Shown here: piece by piece, positions 1 to 8,371 of the stretch
How the letters are laid out: each line of letters starts with the position of its first letter
Position numbering within the stretch: the stretch's first letter is position 1
Position numbers and translations under genes: made by a program
Source: Gemmatimonadota bacterium
Lineage (GTDB): Bacteria; Gemmatimonadota; Gemmatimonadetes; Longimicrobiales; Gaopeijiaceae
Assembly: GCA_022825135.1 (NCBI GenBank)
Contig: JAJDYN010000015.1
Coordinates: 56,075 to 120,074, forward strand
Direction of reading: 5' to 3'
DNA length: 64,000 bases
The notes under the pieces: model-generated
Database searches by the model: none
What the model was told of the DNA's origin: nothing
What the model saw: only the letters and a program-made list of their open reading frames with translations

Positions 1-235
1 ACCTCTGGTTGCCGGCCTGCTCCGCGAGTACCCCCAGACTCGGCGCCAGGGGCAGCCCGGACTGGATCATGGTGGCGAACTGGCGCGCGAACACTGCGAT
101 GTCGCGTGACGGCACGCGGCCACGTAACCGTGAACGGATCCGCCGCCACACTGCCTCGGCGGCCGGCGGCCGTTGCGGCCGGGAGACCGCTCGGGATCTG
201 CCCGCCTGCTCGAACGCCGGAGGGAGTTCTTCCAC
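1..235 (-). CDS. pilC: Type IV pilus inner-membrane platform protein PilC/GspF, N-terminal part (cut by window edge)
   Basis: Reading the minus strand from a GTG at 235 gives an open frame that runs off the window. After a basic, proline-rich leader it reads 'RDIAVFARQFATMIQSG' and then 'LPLAPSLGVLAEQAG', the typical start of the first cytoplasmic GspF/PilC domain. PilC is the inner-membrane platform on which the PilB and PilT ATPases act. The gene starts 6 bp after the pilT stop on the same strand, which is the usual pilT-pilC order. The frame is also open upstream of the GTG, so an earlier start inside the end of pilT cannot be excluded. The leader is more arginine-rich than is usual for PilC. 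Only about 78 codons are visible, so the rest of the protein cannot be judged. Confidence 0.8.
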   Translation of the reverse strand, partial: MEELPPAFEQAGRSRAVSRPQRPPAAEAVWRRIRSRLRGRVPSRDIAVFARQFATMIQSGLPLAPSLGVLAEQAGNQR

Positions 236-240
236 GGCCG

Positions 241-1380
241 CTAGGAGGACCGCGGGTCGCCGAGCGACCGGAGCAGCTCGGCGGGATCGGGGGAAGCCCG
301 CATCGCGGCCTCCGTGGAAACCTCTCCGCGCATGCGGAGCTGGCGCAGTGCATCGTTCATGGTCTGCATGCCGTGTTTCCTCCCCGCCTGCATCATCGAG
401 GGAATCTGGTGGACCTTGCGGTCGCGGATCGCGGCGCGCACCGCCGGTGTGCAGATGAGCGCCTCGCAGGCCGCAACACGCCCGCGTCCACGCGCCCGCG
501 GCAGCAGGTTCTGGGTCACCACCCCCTCCAGCACCAGGGCCAGCTGGGCACGCACTTGGGCCTGCCGCCCCGACGCGAAGACGTCGATGATGCGGTGGAC
601 CGAGGCCGCAGCCGAATTGGTATGCAGCGTCGCCAGCACCAGGTGCCCGGTTTCGGCAATGGTCAGCGCCGCCGAGATGGTCTCGGGATCCCGCATCTCG
701 CCGATGAGGATGACATCCGGGTCCTGCCGGGTCGCCGACTTCAGGGCGGCCGCGAAGCTCATCGTATCCGCGCCCACCTCGCGCTGGCTTACGACGCAGC
801 CCCGGGAGGGATGAACGAACTCCACCGGGTCTTCGATGGTGACGATATGGCCCTTCCGCGTCTCGTTGATCCGGCCGAGCATGGCAGCCAGCGTCGTCGA
901 CTTCCCGGAGCCGGTGGGCCCGGTGACCAGCACCAGCCCGTGGGGCCGCTCCACCAGGCGGCGCACGACGCCCGGGAGACGCAGGTCCTCGAGCCGGGGA
1001 ATCTCGTGGGGGATTCTGCGCACGGCCATGGCCGGTCGTCCGCGCCGGCGATAGCAACCGCAGCGAAAGCGCGCGATGCCCGCCAGATCGAAGGCGAAAT
1101 CGATCTCGCGCCCCGCCGCGAGGCTTTCCCTCCCGGCCTGCGTGAGCACCGAATTGACCAGCTCCGCCGCCTCTCCCGGACCAAGCGCGGCGCCGTGGCG
1201 CACGTCGGCCAGCGCGCCATCGATGCGAAGTCTGGGCGGGATTCCGGCCGTGAGGTGCAGGTCGGACGCGTCGCGCTCCACCATCTCCTCCAGCAGCGCA
1301 CGCAGCGTGGGTGGGAATCCGTGCCCGTTCTCAACCGGGTCCGATGCGGGTTCCGGGAATGTCCCGGTCGTGTGGGTCAT
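241..1380 (-). CDS. pilT: Type IV pilus retraction ATPase PilT
   Basis: This is a 379-residue hexameric secretion ATPase that powers pilus retraction, needed for twitching and DNA uptake. Visible family features in order: 'DASDLHLTAG' at about residues 37-46 (PilT N domain), Walker A 'GPTGSGKST' at 154-162, the Asp box 'TIEDPVEF' near 181, Walker B 'LIGEMRD' near 225, the His box 'TLHTN' near 251, and a C-terminal 'AIRDRKVHQIPSMMQ', which corresponds to the AIRNLIRE motif that separates PilT from PilB. The length is slightly above the roughly 345-370 residues usual for PilT. Its ATG overlaps the stop of the upstream ComEA-like gene (ATGA), and pilC follows 6 bp after its stop, so the three form one operon. 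The combination fits natural transformation machinery. Confidence 0.95.
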   Translation of the reverse strand: MTHTTGTFPEPASDPVENGHGFPPTLRALLEEMVERDASDLHLTAGIPPRLRIDGALADVRHGAALGPGEAAELVNSVLTQAGRESLAAGREIDFAFDLAGIARFRCGCYRRRGRPAMAVRRIPHEIPRLEDLRLPGVVRRLVERPHGLVLVTGPTGSGKSTTLAAMLGRINETRKGHIVTIEDPVEFVHPSRGCVVSQREVGADTMSFAAALKSATRQDPDVILIGEMRDPETISAALTIAETGHLVLATLHTNSAAASVHRIIDVFASGRQAQVRAQLALVLEGVVTQNLLPRARGRGRVAACEALICTPAVRAAIRDRKVHQIPSMMQAGRKHGMQTMNDALRQLRMRGEVSTEAAMRASPDPAELLRSLGDPRSS

Positions 1381-2057
1381 TGCCGCACGAAGAGGCGGCC
1401 GCGCATGGACTCGAGCGTCGCCGGCCCGATCCCGCGCACCTCGATCAGGTCCTCCACCCGTCCGAAGCCGCCCACCTCGTCACGCCGCGCGATGATTCGC
1501 GCCGCGAGCGCGGGACCGATGCCACGCACCTGCTCGAGCTCCTCGGAGGTGGCCCGGTTGAGGTCAATCGGCCCCGCCCGCTGGGGGTTCGCGGATGAAG
1601 CGGCGCTCCTGGTCGTCGGAGGTGACGTGGCGGCCGCTCGCCGGGCTGGGCGTCGACCGCCGCTCCGCCCCAGCGTTAGAAACGGCGCGAGTCTCTCCAC
1701 CGTTGCCGGCCCGATCCCGCGCACCCGCGTGAGCGCCCCGAGATCCCCGAAACGACCCTCCGCAACCCGTGATTCCACGATGGCGCGGGCCGCTGCGGGC
1801 CCGATGCCGGGCAGCCGGTCAAGCTCCTCCTCGCCCGCCGTGTTCGGGTCCAGGCGCTCACCCGGGGCAAGCGGCGTCGACCGCCGCTCCTCCTCGTCGA
1901 CCATCTCCTGAGAATCCGCGGCCAGCGCGTCGGCCGAAACGGTGTCGGCCTCGAGGGCGAGCGGAGGCCGCACGGCTTCCAGCCCCGCCCGCGCGGCGCC
2001 CGCCAGAAAGAGGACGCCGGCCGTGATCGCCAGGGTGCGTGATTCGTCGCGTGTCAT
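1377..2057 (-). CDS. ComEA-like DNA-binding protein with two helix-hairpin-helix units
   Basis: A 226-residue protein with an N-terminal membrane segment or uncleaved signal (about residues 10-28) followed by two separate HhH units. The first is 'LDPNTAGEEELDRLPGIGP' with a second half 'LTRVRGIGPATVERL'. The second is 'IDLNRATSEELEQVRGIGP' with 'LIEVRGIGPATLESM'. Each unit matches the ComEA/HhH signature (N-x-A-[ST]-x-x-E-L, then GIGP). ComEA anchors incoming double-stranded DNA in the periplasm or at the membrane during competence. Most ComEA proteins carry one such unit; this one carries two joined by a basic, Ala/Arg-rich linker. The stop overlaps the pilT start by 4 bp, so translational coupling with pilT is likely. 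Confidence 0.85.
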   Translation of the reverse strand: MTRDESRTLAITAGVLFLAGAARAGLEAVRPPLALEADTVSADALAADSQEMVDEEERRSTPLAPGERLDPNTAGEEELDRLPGIGPAAARAIVESRVAEGRFGDLGALTRVRGIGPATVERLAPFLTLGRSGGRRPARRAAATSPPTTRSAASSANPQRAGPIDLNRATSEELEQVRGIGPALAARIIARRDEVGGFGRVEDLIEVRGIGPATLESMRGRLFVRQ

Positions 2058-2182
2058 GCCTTGACGATCATCGGACGGCTGGGGCGAAGGAATGGCGGTT
2101 TGGGACTTCCTGCCCTCGAGCGCGCGTCACCCGTTCCCGGAGCGGATCGCCGCATGCCCCCGCAGGCCCGCTCCGGCCATCC

Positions 2183-5100
2183 TCAGGGAAGTCCCGCGAA
2201 GGCTCCCGCGTTGTACACGAACTGGCCCCAGAAGCCGATCTGGAACTGGGTCGAACCCAGCCGCTGGCCGATGTTCGACTGGCGGTTGGTGTAGCTGGCC
2301 TGAAAGCCGACCTGCAGCTCGGAAACGACGGTGTCCAGCGTGAGGTTGAAGGTGGCGTTGCTCTGGTCCACGAAGGGCACGCACTCGTCGTTGCCGGAGG
2401 TGATGCGACAGTCGCTCTGCCCCGCCTGATTGTAGCGCAGCGACGCCTGGATCGGCCGTTCCAGCCGCGCTCCCAGCTCTCCCGGAGGCGTGAAGCTGCC
2501 GCCCATGGTGAAGACGTGGGTGTTGCGGCGGCGGCGGGTGTCGCCCGTGGGGTCGGTGCCCTCGCCGCGGGTCATGGTGGTCCGGTAACTGGCCGAAAAG
2601 CCGCCTCCCCAGCGCACCGACACGTCGAGCGGGATGGTTGCGTCCTCCTGCAGCCGCTGCTGCTGGGTTCCCGTGCCGAAGGAGAGTCGGCGGGTGTCGA
2701 CCCGGTATCCCGAGTTCACGGTGAGACGCTCGACCACCGGTTGCACGAAGGACGGCAACGGAATCGACGACGCCCTCAGGACGATGTTGGGCCAGCTGCG
2801 GGTATTCGCCGCGCGGTCGCTGCGCGTGTCGAAGGTGGCGATGTCGGTGACCGAGTAGTCCACGCTCGCGGTGATTCCCGGCAGGAGCGTGACCCCCGAG
2901 CCCGTGGCCCAGCCGTTCCGGTCCACGAGGGTGGCCGCGGTGGCCCCATCCACCACCCGGAAGCCGTCGAGGTCGCTCAGCCCGAACTGATACCGCACAT
3001 CCGGGTCCAGCACCTCTCGGTTGAAGCGCGAGGTGAGGCCGTCCTGCCAGTTGACGGTGATGGGCGAGAGCGCGCCGGCGAGACGGCGCATCGTCCCCTG
3101 GGGGGGAGTGTCGGACACCCCCGGCCTGGGGGGGCCGCCCCGGGCCAGCGTCCCCGGATCGAAGATGACGGAAGCGCTCGCGCTCCGCTGTCCGCCCACG
3201 TTGCGCTGCAGGTCGCGCAGCGTGTCCGCCTCCACCACCTGGCGCCGCACCAGGGTGGCGTTGCGGTCGGAACTGTAGGTAGTCGTCCAGGTGAGCGTCC
3301 ACTGCAGCCAGTCGGCGGGCCGGGGTCCCCAACGCATGTTGGTGCGAAGCCGGCGGTTGGTCTCCCAGCCCAGGTCGACGCCCCCCGGCGACCACCGCTC
3401 CCGCGCCAGCAGCGGCCGCACCGCCGGATCCCTTACCGCGAGTTCCGGAGCCAGCAGATCGCGGGTGGAAGTGAAGTCGGTGGTCGCGGTCACGGACTGA
3501 AAAGGCCGGAAGATGACGCGCGCATCCGTGTCCACGCCTCTTCGGGGAGACCGGGTGCGGGTCGCGGCGGAGTCACCGGGCAGGCGCAGGATCTGCTCGT
3601 AGCGATAGGTCTGATTGCGCTGGTTGGCGTAGGATGCCCCGAACCCGATCCGCTCCGGACTCCACCGCAGACGGCTCGCCAGCACTCGCTCCTCCAGCGA
3701 TTCCGGAAGCAGGGCACGCACCACACCACCCAGAAAGTCCGGAACGACCGGCAGGGTGCGCGGCTCCAGCGCCCGGTCGTAGCCCACCCGCGCGTCCACC
3801 ACCCGCGAATCCGAGTCCGAGGTTGCGGTCGCCGACTGCGACGACGAGTACCCTGCGCGCGCGCTCAGCCCGTCCAGGAAGATGGCGGCCAACGGGTTGC
3901 CGGAGGGCGTCCGCTTGCGGAACGACAGCCCGACGCGGGTTCGGTCGAAGGCGACCTTGCGCAGCCCCTCGAGCCGGTCGGCGCGGATATCGCTCCTCAG
4001 CAGGAAGGTGGGATCCTGGCCGGAGGTGGTATGTGACACGGTCAGCGGCAGCTCGATACCCCAGGCGGCGGGGGTGAAGCGGCTCAGTTGCAGCGTCGAG
4101 TTCGCCGTCCACTGCTGATCGCGCTGGTAGCCGGGATCGCCCTCCAGCTGGCGGAACAGGGCGCCCCGGTCGGAGACCGAGATGCGCGTGGTCATGAAGT
4201 CGGACGCGTTCAGGTCCACGTTCAGGTGGCTCGCGAGTCCGCGGTCGGTGACGGCCCGGGAGAGACGGAAATCATTGATCCACACCTCGCCGTCGTCGGG
4301 GAAGTCGCCCTCGTTCCAGACGCCCAGCGACAGCTCGCGCACCTGCGAGAGATTGGGGGCGCGCGCCCGGTCCTGAAGCACCACCGCGTAGGTCGAGTCG
4401 GCGCTCCATACCACCAGCGCCGGCGCGCCCGCGGCCGGCGGATCCTCGATGAGCCGCTGCTCCGCCTCGCTTCGCAATTCGAGCCAGCGGTCGAAGTCCA
4501 CCAGAACCTCCGGGAGCCAGTCCTCGGCCCGGGTCCCGTTGGGATCCACAGCCGGTTCCAGCGGCGTCCGGTAGAGATAGAAGTTGTCCTCGTCGCTCCC
4601 GACCTTCAGGAAGAAATACGTGGGACGGTCCATCCCCCAGTCGCCTCGGCGCGCCAGTGCCCAGATGCGCGCCTGCCTGTAGGTGAGGAAGTTCCTGGGA
4701 CGCTGGGGAAACCGGTGATAGACCTCCGCCCTCTCCCCGGGGGGGAGCCCCCTGTAGGTGATGCCGAGCGCCTTCTCGCTGAACTCCACGCCCTGCGCCC
4801 CCAGGGCGCTGACCGGATCGTCGAGCTGCTCCACCACGCCGGGCGGCGGATGGTAGGCGGCGCCCACCTCCACCGCGCCCACGGGGCTGACCTCGATGGC
4901 GCCGCCCGTTCCCGGGTCGTCGCCGGTCATTCCGGTGAGCACCCCCTCGCCCGCGCGCTTCACCCAGCGCGAGCCCACCAGGCGCATGCGCGCCAGCACG
5001 GCCGCCGCCTCGCCGTTGCCGGTGATGGTGAGACGCAGGTGCTTGACGGCGCGAAAATCGCCGTCGGTGAAGATCCCGCCCGGATTGATCGCCTGCGGCC

Positions 5101-8100
5101 CGCGCAGCGGAATCCGGTAGAGGCGGAACCGGGTTCCGGTCTCGATGGTGTCGCGCACCAGGTAGGGGGAGGATCCGTCGAGTTCCACCAGGTAGCGCAT
5201 GTAGCGCTCGTCGATGTCCAGATTGCCGTCCCCGTCCAGGTCTTCCGAGTCCGGACGTCCGTTGCCCCGGGTGCAGTTGACCCTGGGGTCGCCGATGCGG
5301 TAGACCACCGCCCGGGTCGCCAGGCACGCTTCGTCCCACAGCCCGCGCTGGTCGAGCTCGTCGTTCCATATCTCACCCTGGCGGGGATCGGCTTCCTGGT
5401 CGAGCGCACCGAGTCCCCACGCGCTTCCGCCCTCGCGGGTCCCTCCGGTGAGCCCGCTGGCGTCCACGAACAGCGCATCCTCGCTCACCGTCCCCAGGTC
5501 GAAGACGAGGGTGAGGTCCTCGCCCCCCGCGATGTACATATCCAGGAACTCGGTCCGGGTCAGGTCGAGGCCGGTGCTCGCGAGATTGGCGGTGATCGAG
5601 CGCCAGCGCCTGCGGTCGAACCGTCCCCCGGCGGCGCCGTCGCCGACCCCGAAGGTGAGCAGCAGCCCCGGCTCCCGGAACTCGTTGCCTGCAAAGTTGA
5701 TCTGCCGGTCGATGTCGTTGCGGGGGAGAAAGCCCTCGAAGACGCCCGTGCTGTCCCCGCTCGCCCCCTCGGTGATCCAGGTATGCTGCCACTGGAGGGA
5801 GGCGATGTCCCCGGCGCCGAGCTCCGGCGGAAGGGCCTCGAGCGCGCCGTCGCGAAACTGCGGCGCGCTTCCCAGCCGCCAGCCCGTGCTCAGGCTGGAG
5901 AGCGGCAGGTCGCTCGTGGAATCGAAGTCGTGAAGGTAGACGTCGCCCGCCGTGTTCGGGCTCGGCAGGGAGAGCGCCATCTCCCCGTTCACGCTCAGCC
6001 GCGAGATGCCCGAGTGCGCCAGCCCGGGGATCCGGTCCAGCGCCCGGTCCAGCGCCGGCAGTTCCAGGTCCATGCGCCCGTTCACGCCACCCAGAATGAT
6101 CGAAGCCGGCTCGACGCCAAGCTGGGGCCGGCGCAGAAGCCCCCTCTCGCGCTGGTACAGCCCGAGGAAGTTGAGTTGGCCCGCATCCCCGAGGGCGGTG
6201 CTGGCGTTCATGCCGAAGACCGAGGTCGGAGCAATCTGAAAGAGCGCCTGTTGCTCCCAGGTGGCGCGCAGGTCCCCCTGCGGGTCGCTGGCGAAGAGGG
6301 TCTCCGCATTGAGCAGCTGTACCTGCCCCATGTCGTAGTCGATGACGTAGTCGTCGCGTGCCACCAGCGCGCGGTCTCCGAAGAAGAGCCGCTCGCTGCC
6401 GTCGCGGATGCCGAGCGCGCCCAGTGAAAAGGACGAGATGAGCCCCTCGCTGCGCACGCGGAAGGGAATGGTGAGCCAGTAGAGCCCGGCGTTCTCACGC
6501 TCGTAGGGATCGACTGCGTCGTAGATCTCCGGGTTGGCGTCCCCCGCAAGGATCTCGGAGGTCTCCTCGGCGGAGAGCCCCAGCGAGTATATCGGCGGTG
6601 GCTCGGCGAAGGGCCTGAGGGTCGGGAAGATGATGAAGGTGCCGGAAACCGCGGGCTGCTCCTCGAAGTCGTCGGCGGCGGGCTTGTAGACGTAGGCACG
6701 GTCGATGACGTCGACGGGAGATTCCTCGTCGAGCCCGAGCAGCTTCAGATAGGTGATGTCCTCTCCGGCGAGGCCGCGGGTGAAGGTCCTTCCCGCGCTC
6801 AACTCGCCGACGGAGATGTCGAGCGAGACCGACGGGATCTCAACGTCGTTCGAGCCCGATACCCGGTAGACCTGGTGCATCTCCAGGTCCCAGGTGGGCC
6901 GGCCCGGCTGGTGGTTGGGCTCCGAGGCGCGCAGCAGCGAGAGGCGCGGCCTGCCTCCCTCGTTGTGAATGCGCTCCGGGTTGTAGTCGCCAATGGTGTC
7001 GCCGGCCGCGGTGACGTAGGTGACCGCCAGCATTTCGTCGCGCCGGAGCGGGCTCCGGAGCGCGATCCAGAGGCCGCTCGGGTGGACGAAGTAGTCGACG
7101 CCCGCCTGCAGGTAGCGGAACCACCCGGATTCCGTCACCGTGTCGTCCCCGAGCGTCGCCGAGGCGTCGGCCTGGATGTAGCCCTCCACCTGCTGGCGGG
7201 TGACGGGGTCGTTCTCGAAGCGGTAGAGCTGGATCGGCTCCGCCCCGGGAATGGCGGAGGAAGGCACCGAGGCCGGATCCGCGCCCAGAACGTCGATGTG
7301 CGGGTAGTCGAAGAGGTTGCGCGGGTCCGCGAGGAAGAAGAACTGGCCGCGCACGTAGTCGGCGTTGTCGACCACGATGGTGTCTTCCTGGACGAAGGCG
7401 CGGTCGGTGCCCGCTCCCGCCAGGCGGAACTCCCGCGAAGACAGGTCGCCCCGCTGTTGCGCGAACACGGTCTCGAAGTCCACCGGGCCCAACTGGCCGG
7501 TGGCGCGCAGCCCGAAGTTGCCGGCCGGGATGCCCTCGGTGAGGAAGCGCGAATCGGGCAGGCCGAAGGTCACGTCCCCGACCTCGACGCCCTGAAGAAT
7601 CTCGTCCTCCACGCCCTGATAGAAGACATTGATGTTGTTGGTGGCCGAGAACTCGCGGGTCTGGTCGTAGTCGACGTTCACCACGATCCGCTCCGAGATG
7701 GTGCCGCCCATCTGGACTCCGAACTGGAGTTCGGGCACGAGCCGGGGCAGGAGTCCCGGCTGGCACCCGAGCTGGACACCGGCGTCGCAGGGACGAAAGC
7801 GGGTCCAGTCGCCCCCGAACTCGCCCCGGCCCCGGATGCGCACGTCCAGGTCCCGGAACTCGATCGGCCCGGCCCCGGGGAGGACGGCGGCCTCCGGCTC
7901 GGGAGGGAGTTCGGGGAGGAAGCCCACCGGGCCGGCATCCGCCGAATCCGCTTCCGGGGAGGGGCGCGTGATGCGGCCCGCGAGCACGGCGCCCGGCCGC
8001 AGGAGGGACGCGGCGCCGGGGCCCGGCTGCCCGAGCAAGGAGGGCCGGAACCATGGCGAGCCGGCGCCCGGCGCGGGATCGAAGGCGACCGGGAAGAGCA

Positions 8101-8287
8101 GCGGGACGCGCGCCAGCCCGAGGGGGACCAGCACCGGCGGGGGGAGGGACGCGGAAGCGAGGGAGGGCGGCGGCGGGAGGAGCCCTCGCCATTCCACCGC
8201 GCCCGGTCCGGGGGCGGCCTGCGCGGCGGCGGCCGCCGGGGTGAGGAGCCCGAACGCCGGAAGCATCGCGGCCACCCGCCACGCCAT
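2183..8287 (-). CDS. sprA: Giant SprA-like outer-membrane protein (type 9 secretion translocon family)
   Basis: About 2034 residues from an ATG at 8287; a TTG at 8347 would add 20 residues. The ATG gives a clean signal peptide (basic start, hydrophobic core, Ala-rich cleavage region). The N-terminal part has the SprA pattern: 'DLDVRIRGRGEFGGDW', then 'VQMGGTISERIVVNVDYDQ' and 'NINVFYQGVEDEILQGVEVG', followed by a very long region of beta-strand-like repeats with frequent 'FRLYRIPLRG'-type segments and Asp-rich turns, as expected of the huge SprA/Sov barrel. In Bacteroidota, SprA forms the outer-membrane channel of the type 9 secretion system; homologues are known in Gemmatimonadota. No other T9SS gene is visible in this window. 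It ends 125 bp before the ComEA-like gene on the same strand and is divergent from lptF. Confidence 0.82.
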   Translation of the reverse strand: MAWRVAAMLPAFGLLTPAAAAAQAAPGPGAVEWRGLLPPPPSLASASLPPPVLVPLGLARVPLLFPVAFDPAPGAGSPWFRPSLLGQPGPGAASLLRPGAVLAGRITRPSPEADSADAGPVGFLPELPPEPEAAVLPGAGPIEFRDLDVRIRGRGEFGGDWTRFRPCDAGVQLGCQPGLLPRLVPELQFGVQMGGTISERIVVNVDYDQTREFSATNNINVFYQGVEDEILQGVEVGDVTFGLPDSRFLTEGIPAGNFGLRATGQLGPVDFETVFAQQRGDLSSREFRLAGAGTDRAFVQEDTIVVDNADYVRGQFFFLADPRNLFDYPHIDVLGADPASVPSSAIPGAEPIQLYRFENDPVTRQQVEGYIQADASATLGDDTVTESGWFRYLQAGVDYFVHPSGLWIALRSPLRRDEMLAVTYVTAAGDTIGDYNPERIHNEGGRPRLSLLRASEPNHQPGRPTWDLEMHQVYRVSGSNDVEIPSVSLDISVGELSAGRTFTRGLAGEDITYLKLLGLDEESPVDVIDRAYVYKPAADDFEEQPAVSGTFIIFPTLRPFAEPPPIYSLGLSAEETSEILAGDANPEIYDAVDPYERENAGLYWLTIPFRVRSEGLISSFSLGALGIRDGSERLFFGDRALVARDDYVIDYDMGQVQLLNAETLFASDPQGDLRATWEQQALFQIAPTSVFGMNASTALGDAGQLNFLGLYQRERGLLRRPQLGVEPASIILGGVNGRMDLELPALDRALDRIPGLAHSGISRLSVNGEMALSLPSPNTAGDVYLHDFDSTSDLPLSSLSTGWRLGSAPQFRDGALEALPPELGAGDIASLQWQHTWITEGASGDSTGVFEGFLPRNDIDRQINFAGNEFREPGLLLTFGVGDGAAGGRFDRRRWRSITANLASTGLDLTRTEFLDMYIAGGEDLTLVFDLGTVSEDALFVDASGLTGGTREGGSAWGLGALDQEADPRQGEIWNDELDQRGLWDEACLATRAVVYRIGDPRVNCTRGNGRPDSEDLDGDGNLDIDERYMRYLVELDGSSPYLVRDTIETGTRFRLYRIPLRGPQAINPGGIFTDGDFRAVKHLRLTITGNGEAAAVLARMRLVGSRWVKRAGEGVLTGMTGDDPGTGGAIEVSPVGAVEVGAAYHPPPGVVEQLDDPVSALGAQGVEFSEKALGITYRGLPPGERAEVYHRFPQRPRNFLTYRQARIWALARRGDWGMDRPTYFFLKVGSDEDNFYLYRTPLEPAVDPNGTRAEDWLPEVLVDFDRWLELRSEAEQRLIEDPPAAGAPALVVWSADSTYAVVLQDRARAPNLSQVRELSLGVWNEGDFPDDGEVWINDFRLSRAVTDRGLASHLNVDLNASDFMTTRISVSDRGALFRQLEGDPGYQRDQQWTANSTLQLSRFTPAAWGIELPLTVSHTTSGQDPTFLLRSDIRADRLEGLRKVAFDRTRVGLSFRKRTPSGNPLAAIFLDGLSARAGYSSSQSATATSDSDSRVVDARVGYDRALEPRTLPVVPDFLGGVVRALLPESLEERVLASRLRWSPERIGFGASYANQRNQTYRYEQILRLPGDSAATRTRSPRRGVDTDARVIFRPFQSVTATTDFTSTRDLLAPELAVRDPAVRPLLARERWSPGGVDLGWETNRRLRTNMRWGPRPADWLQWTLTWTTTYSSDRNATLVRRQVVEADTLRDLQRNVGGQRSASASVIFDPGTLARGGPPRPGVSDTPPQGTMRRLAGALSPITVNWQDGLTSRFNREVLDPDVRYQFGLSDLDGFRVVDGATAATLVDRNGWATGSGVTLLPGITASVDYSVTDIATFDTRSDRAANTRSWPNIVLRASSIPLPSFVQPVVERLTVNSGYRVDTRRLSFGTGTQQQRLQEDATIPLDVSVRWGGGFSASYRTTMTRGEGTDPTGDTRRRRNTHVFTMGGSFTPPGELGARLERPIQASLRYNQAGQSDCRITSGNDECVPFVDQSNATFNLTLDTVVSELQVGFQASYTNRQSNIGQRLGSTQFQIGFWGQFVYNAGAFAGLP

Positions 8288-8371
8288 CCCGGCGGGACCA
8301 CGCGCACGCTGCCGGTGTACGGTGCGAGTCGAGGGAGGCTCGCTCAACGCCCAACCCGCAACCGGCTACGG

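Noticed and set aside
106..1911. Long plus-strand ORF (601 codons) over pilT and comEA
   Set aside because: It is the antisense shadow of two clear genes; its translation is Arg/Pro/Gly-rich without any family motif. In high-GC DNA such shadows are expected.
2039..7000. Several long plus-strand ORFs under sprA (665, 779 codons and others)
   Set aside because: All lie antisense to the signal-peptide-bearing SprA reading frame and have no recognisable domain.
6875..8371. Upstream extension of the lptF frame to a start at 6875
   Set aside because: It is antisense to sprA; the conserved LptF N-terminus begins at ATG 8372.
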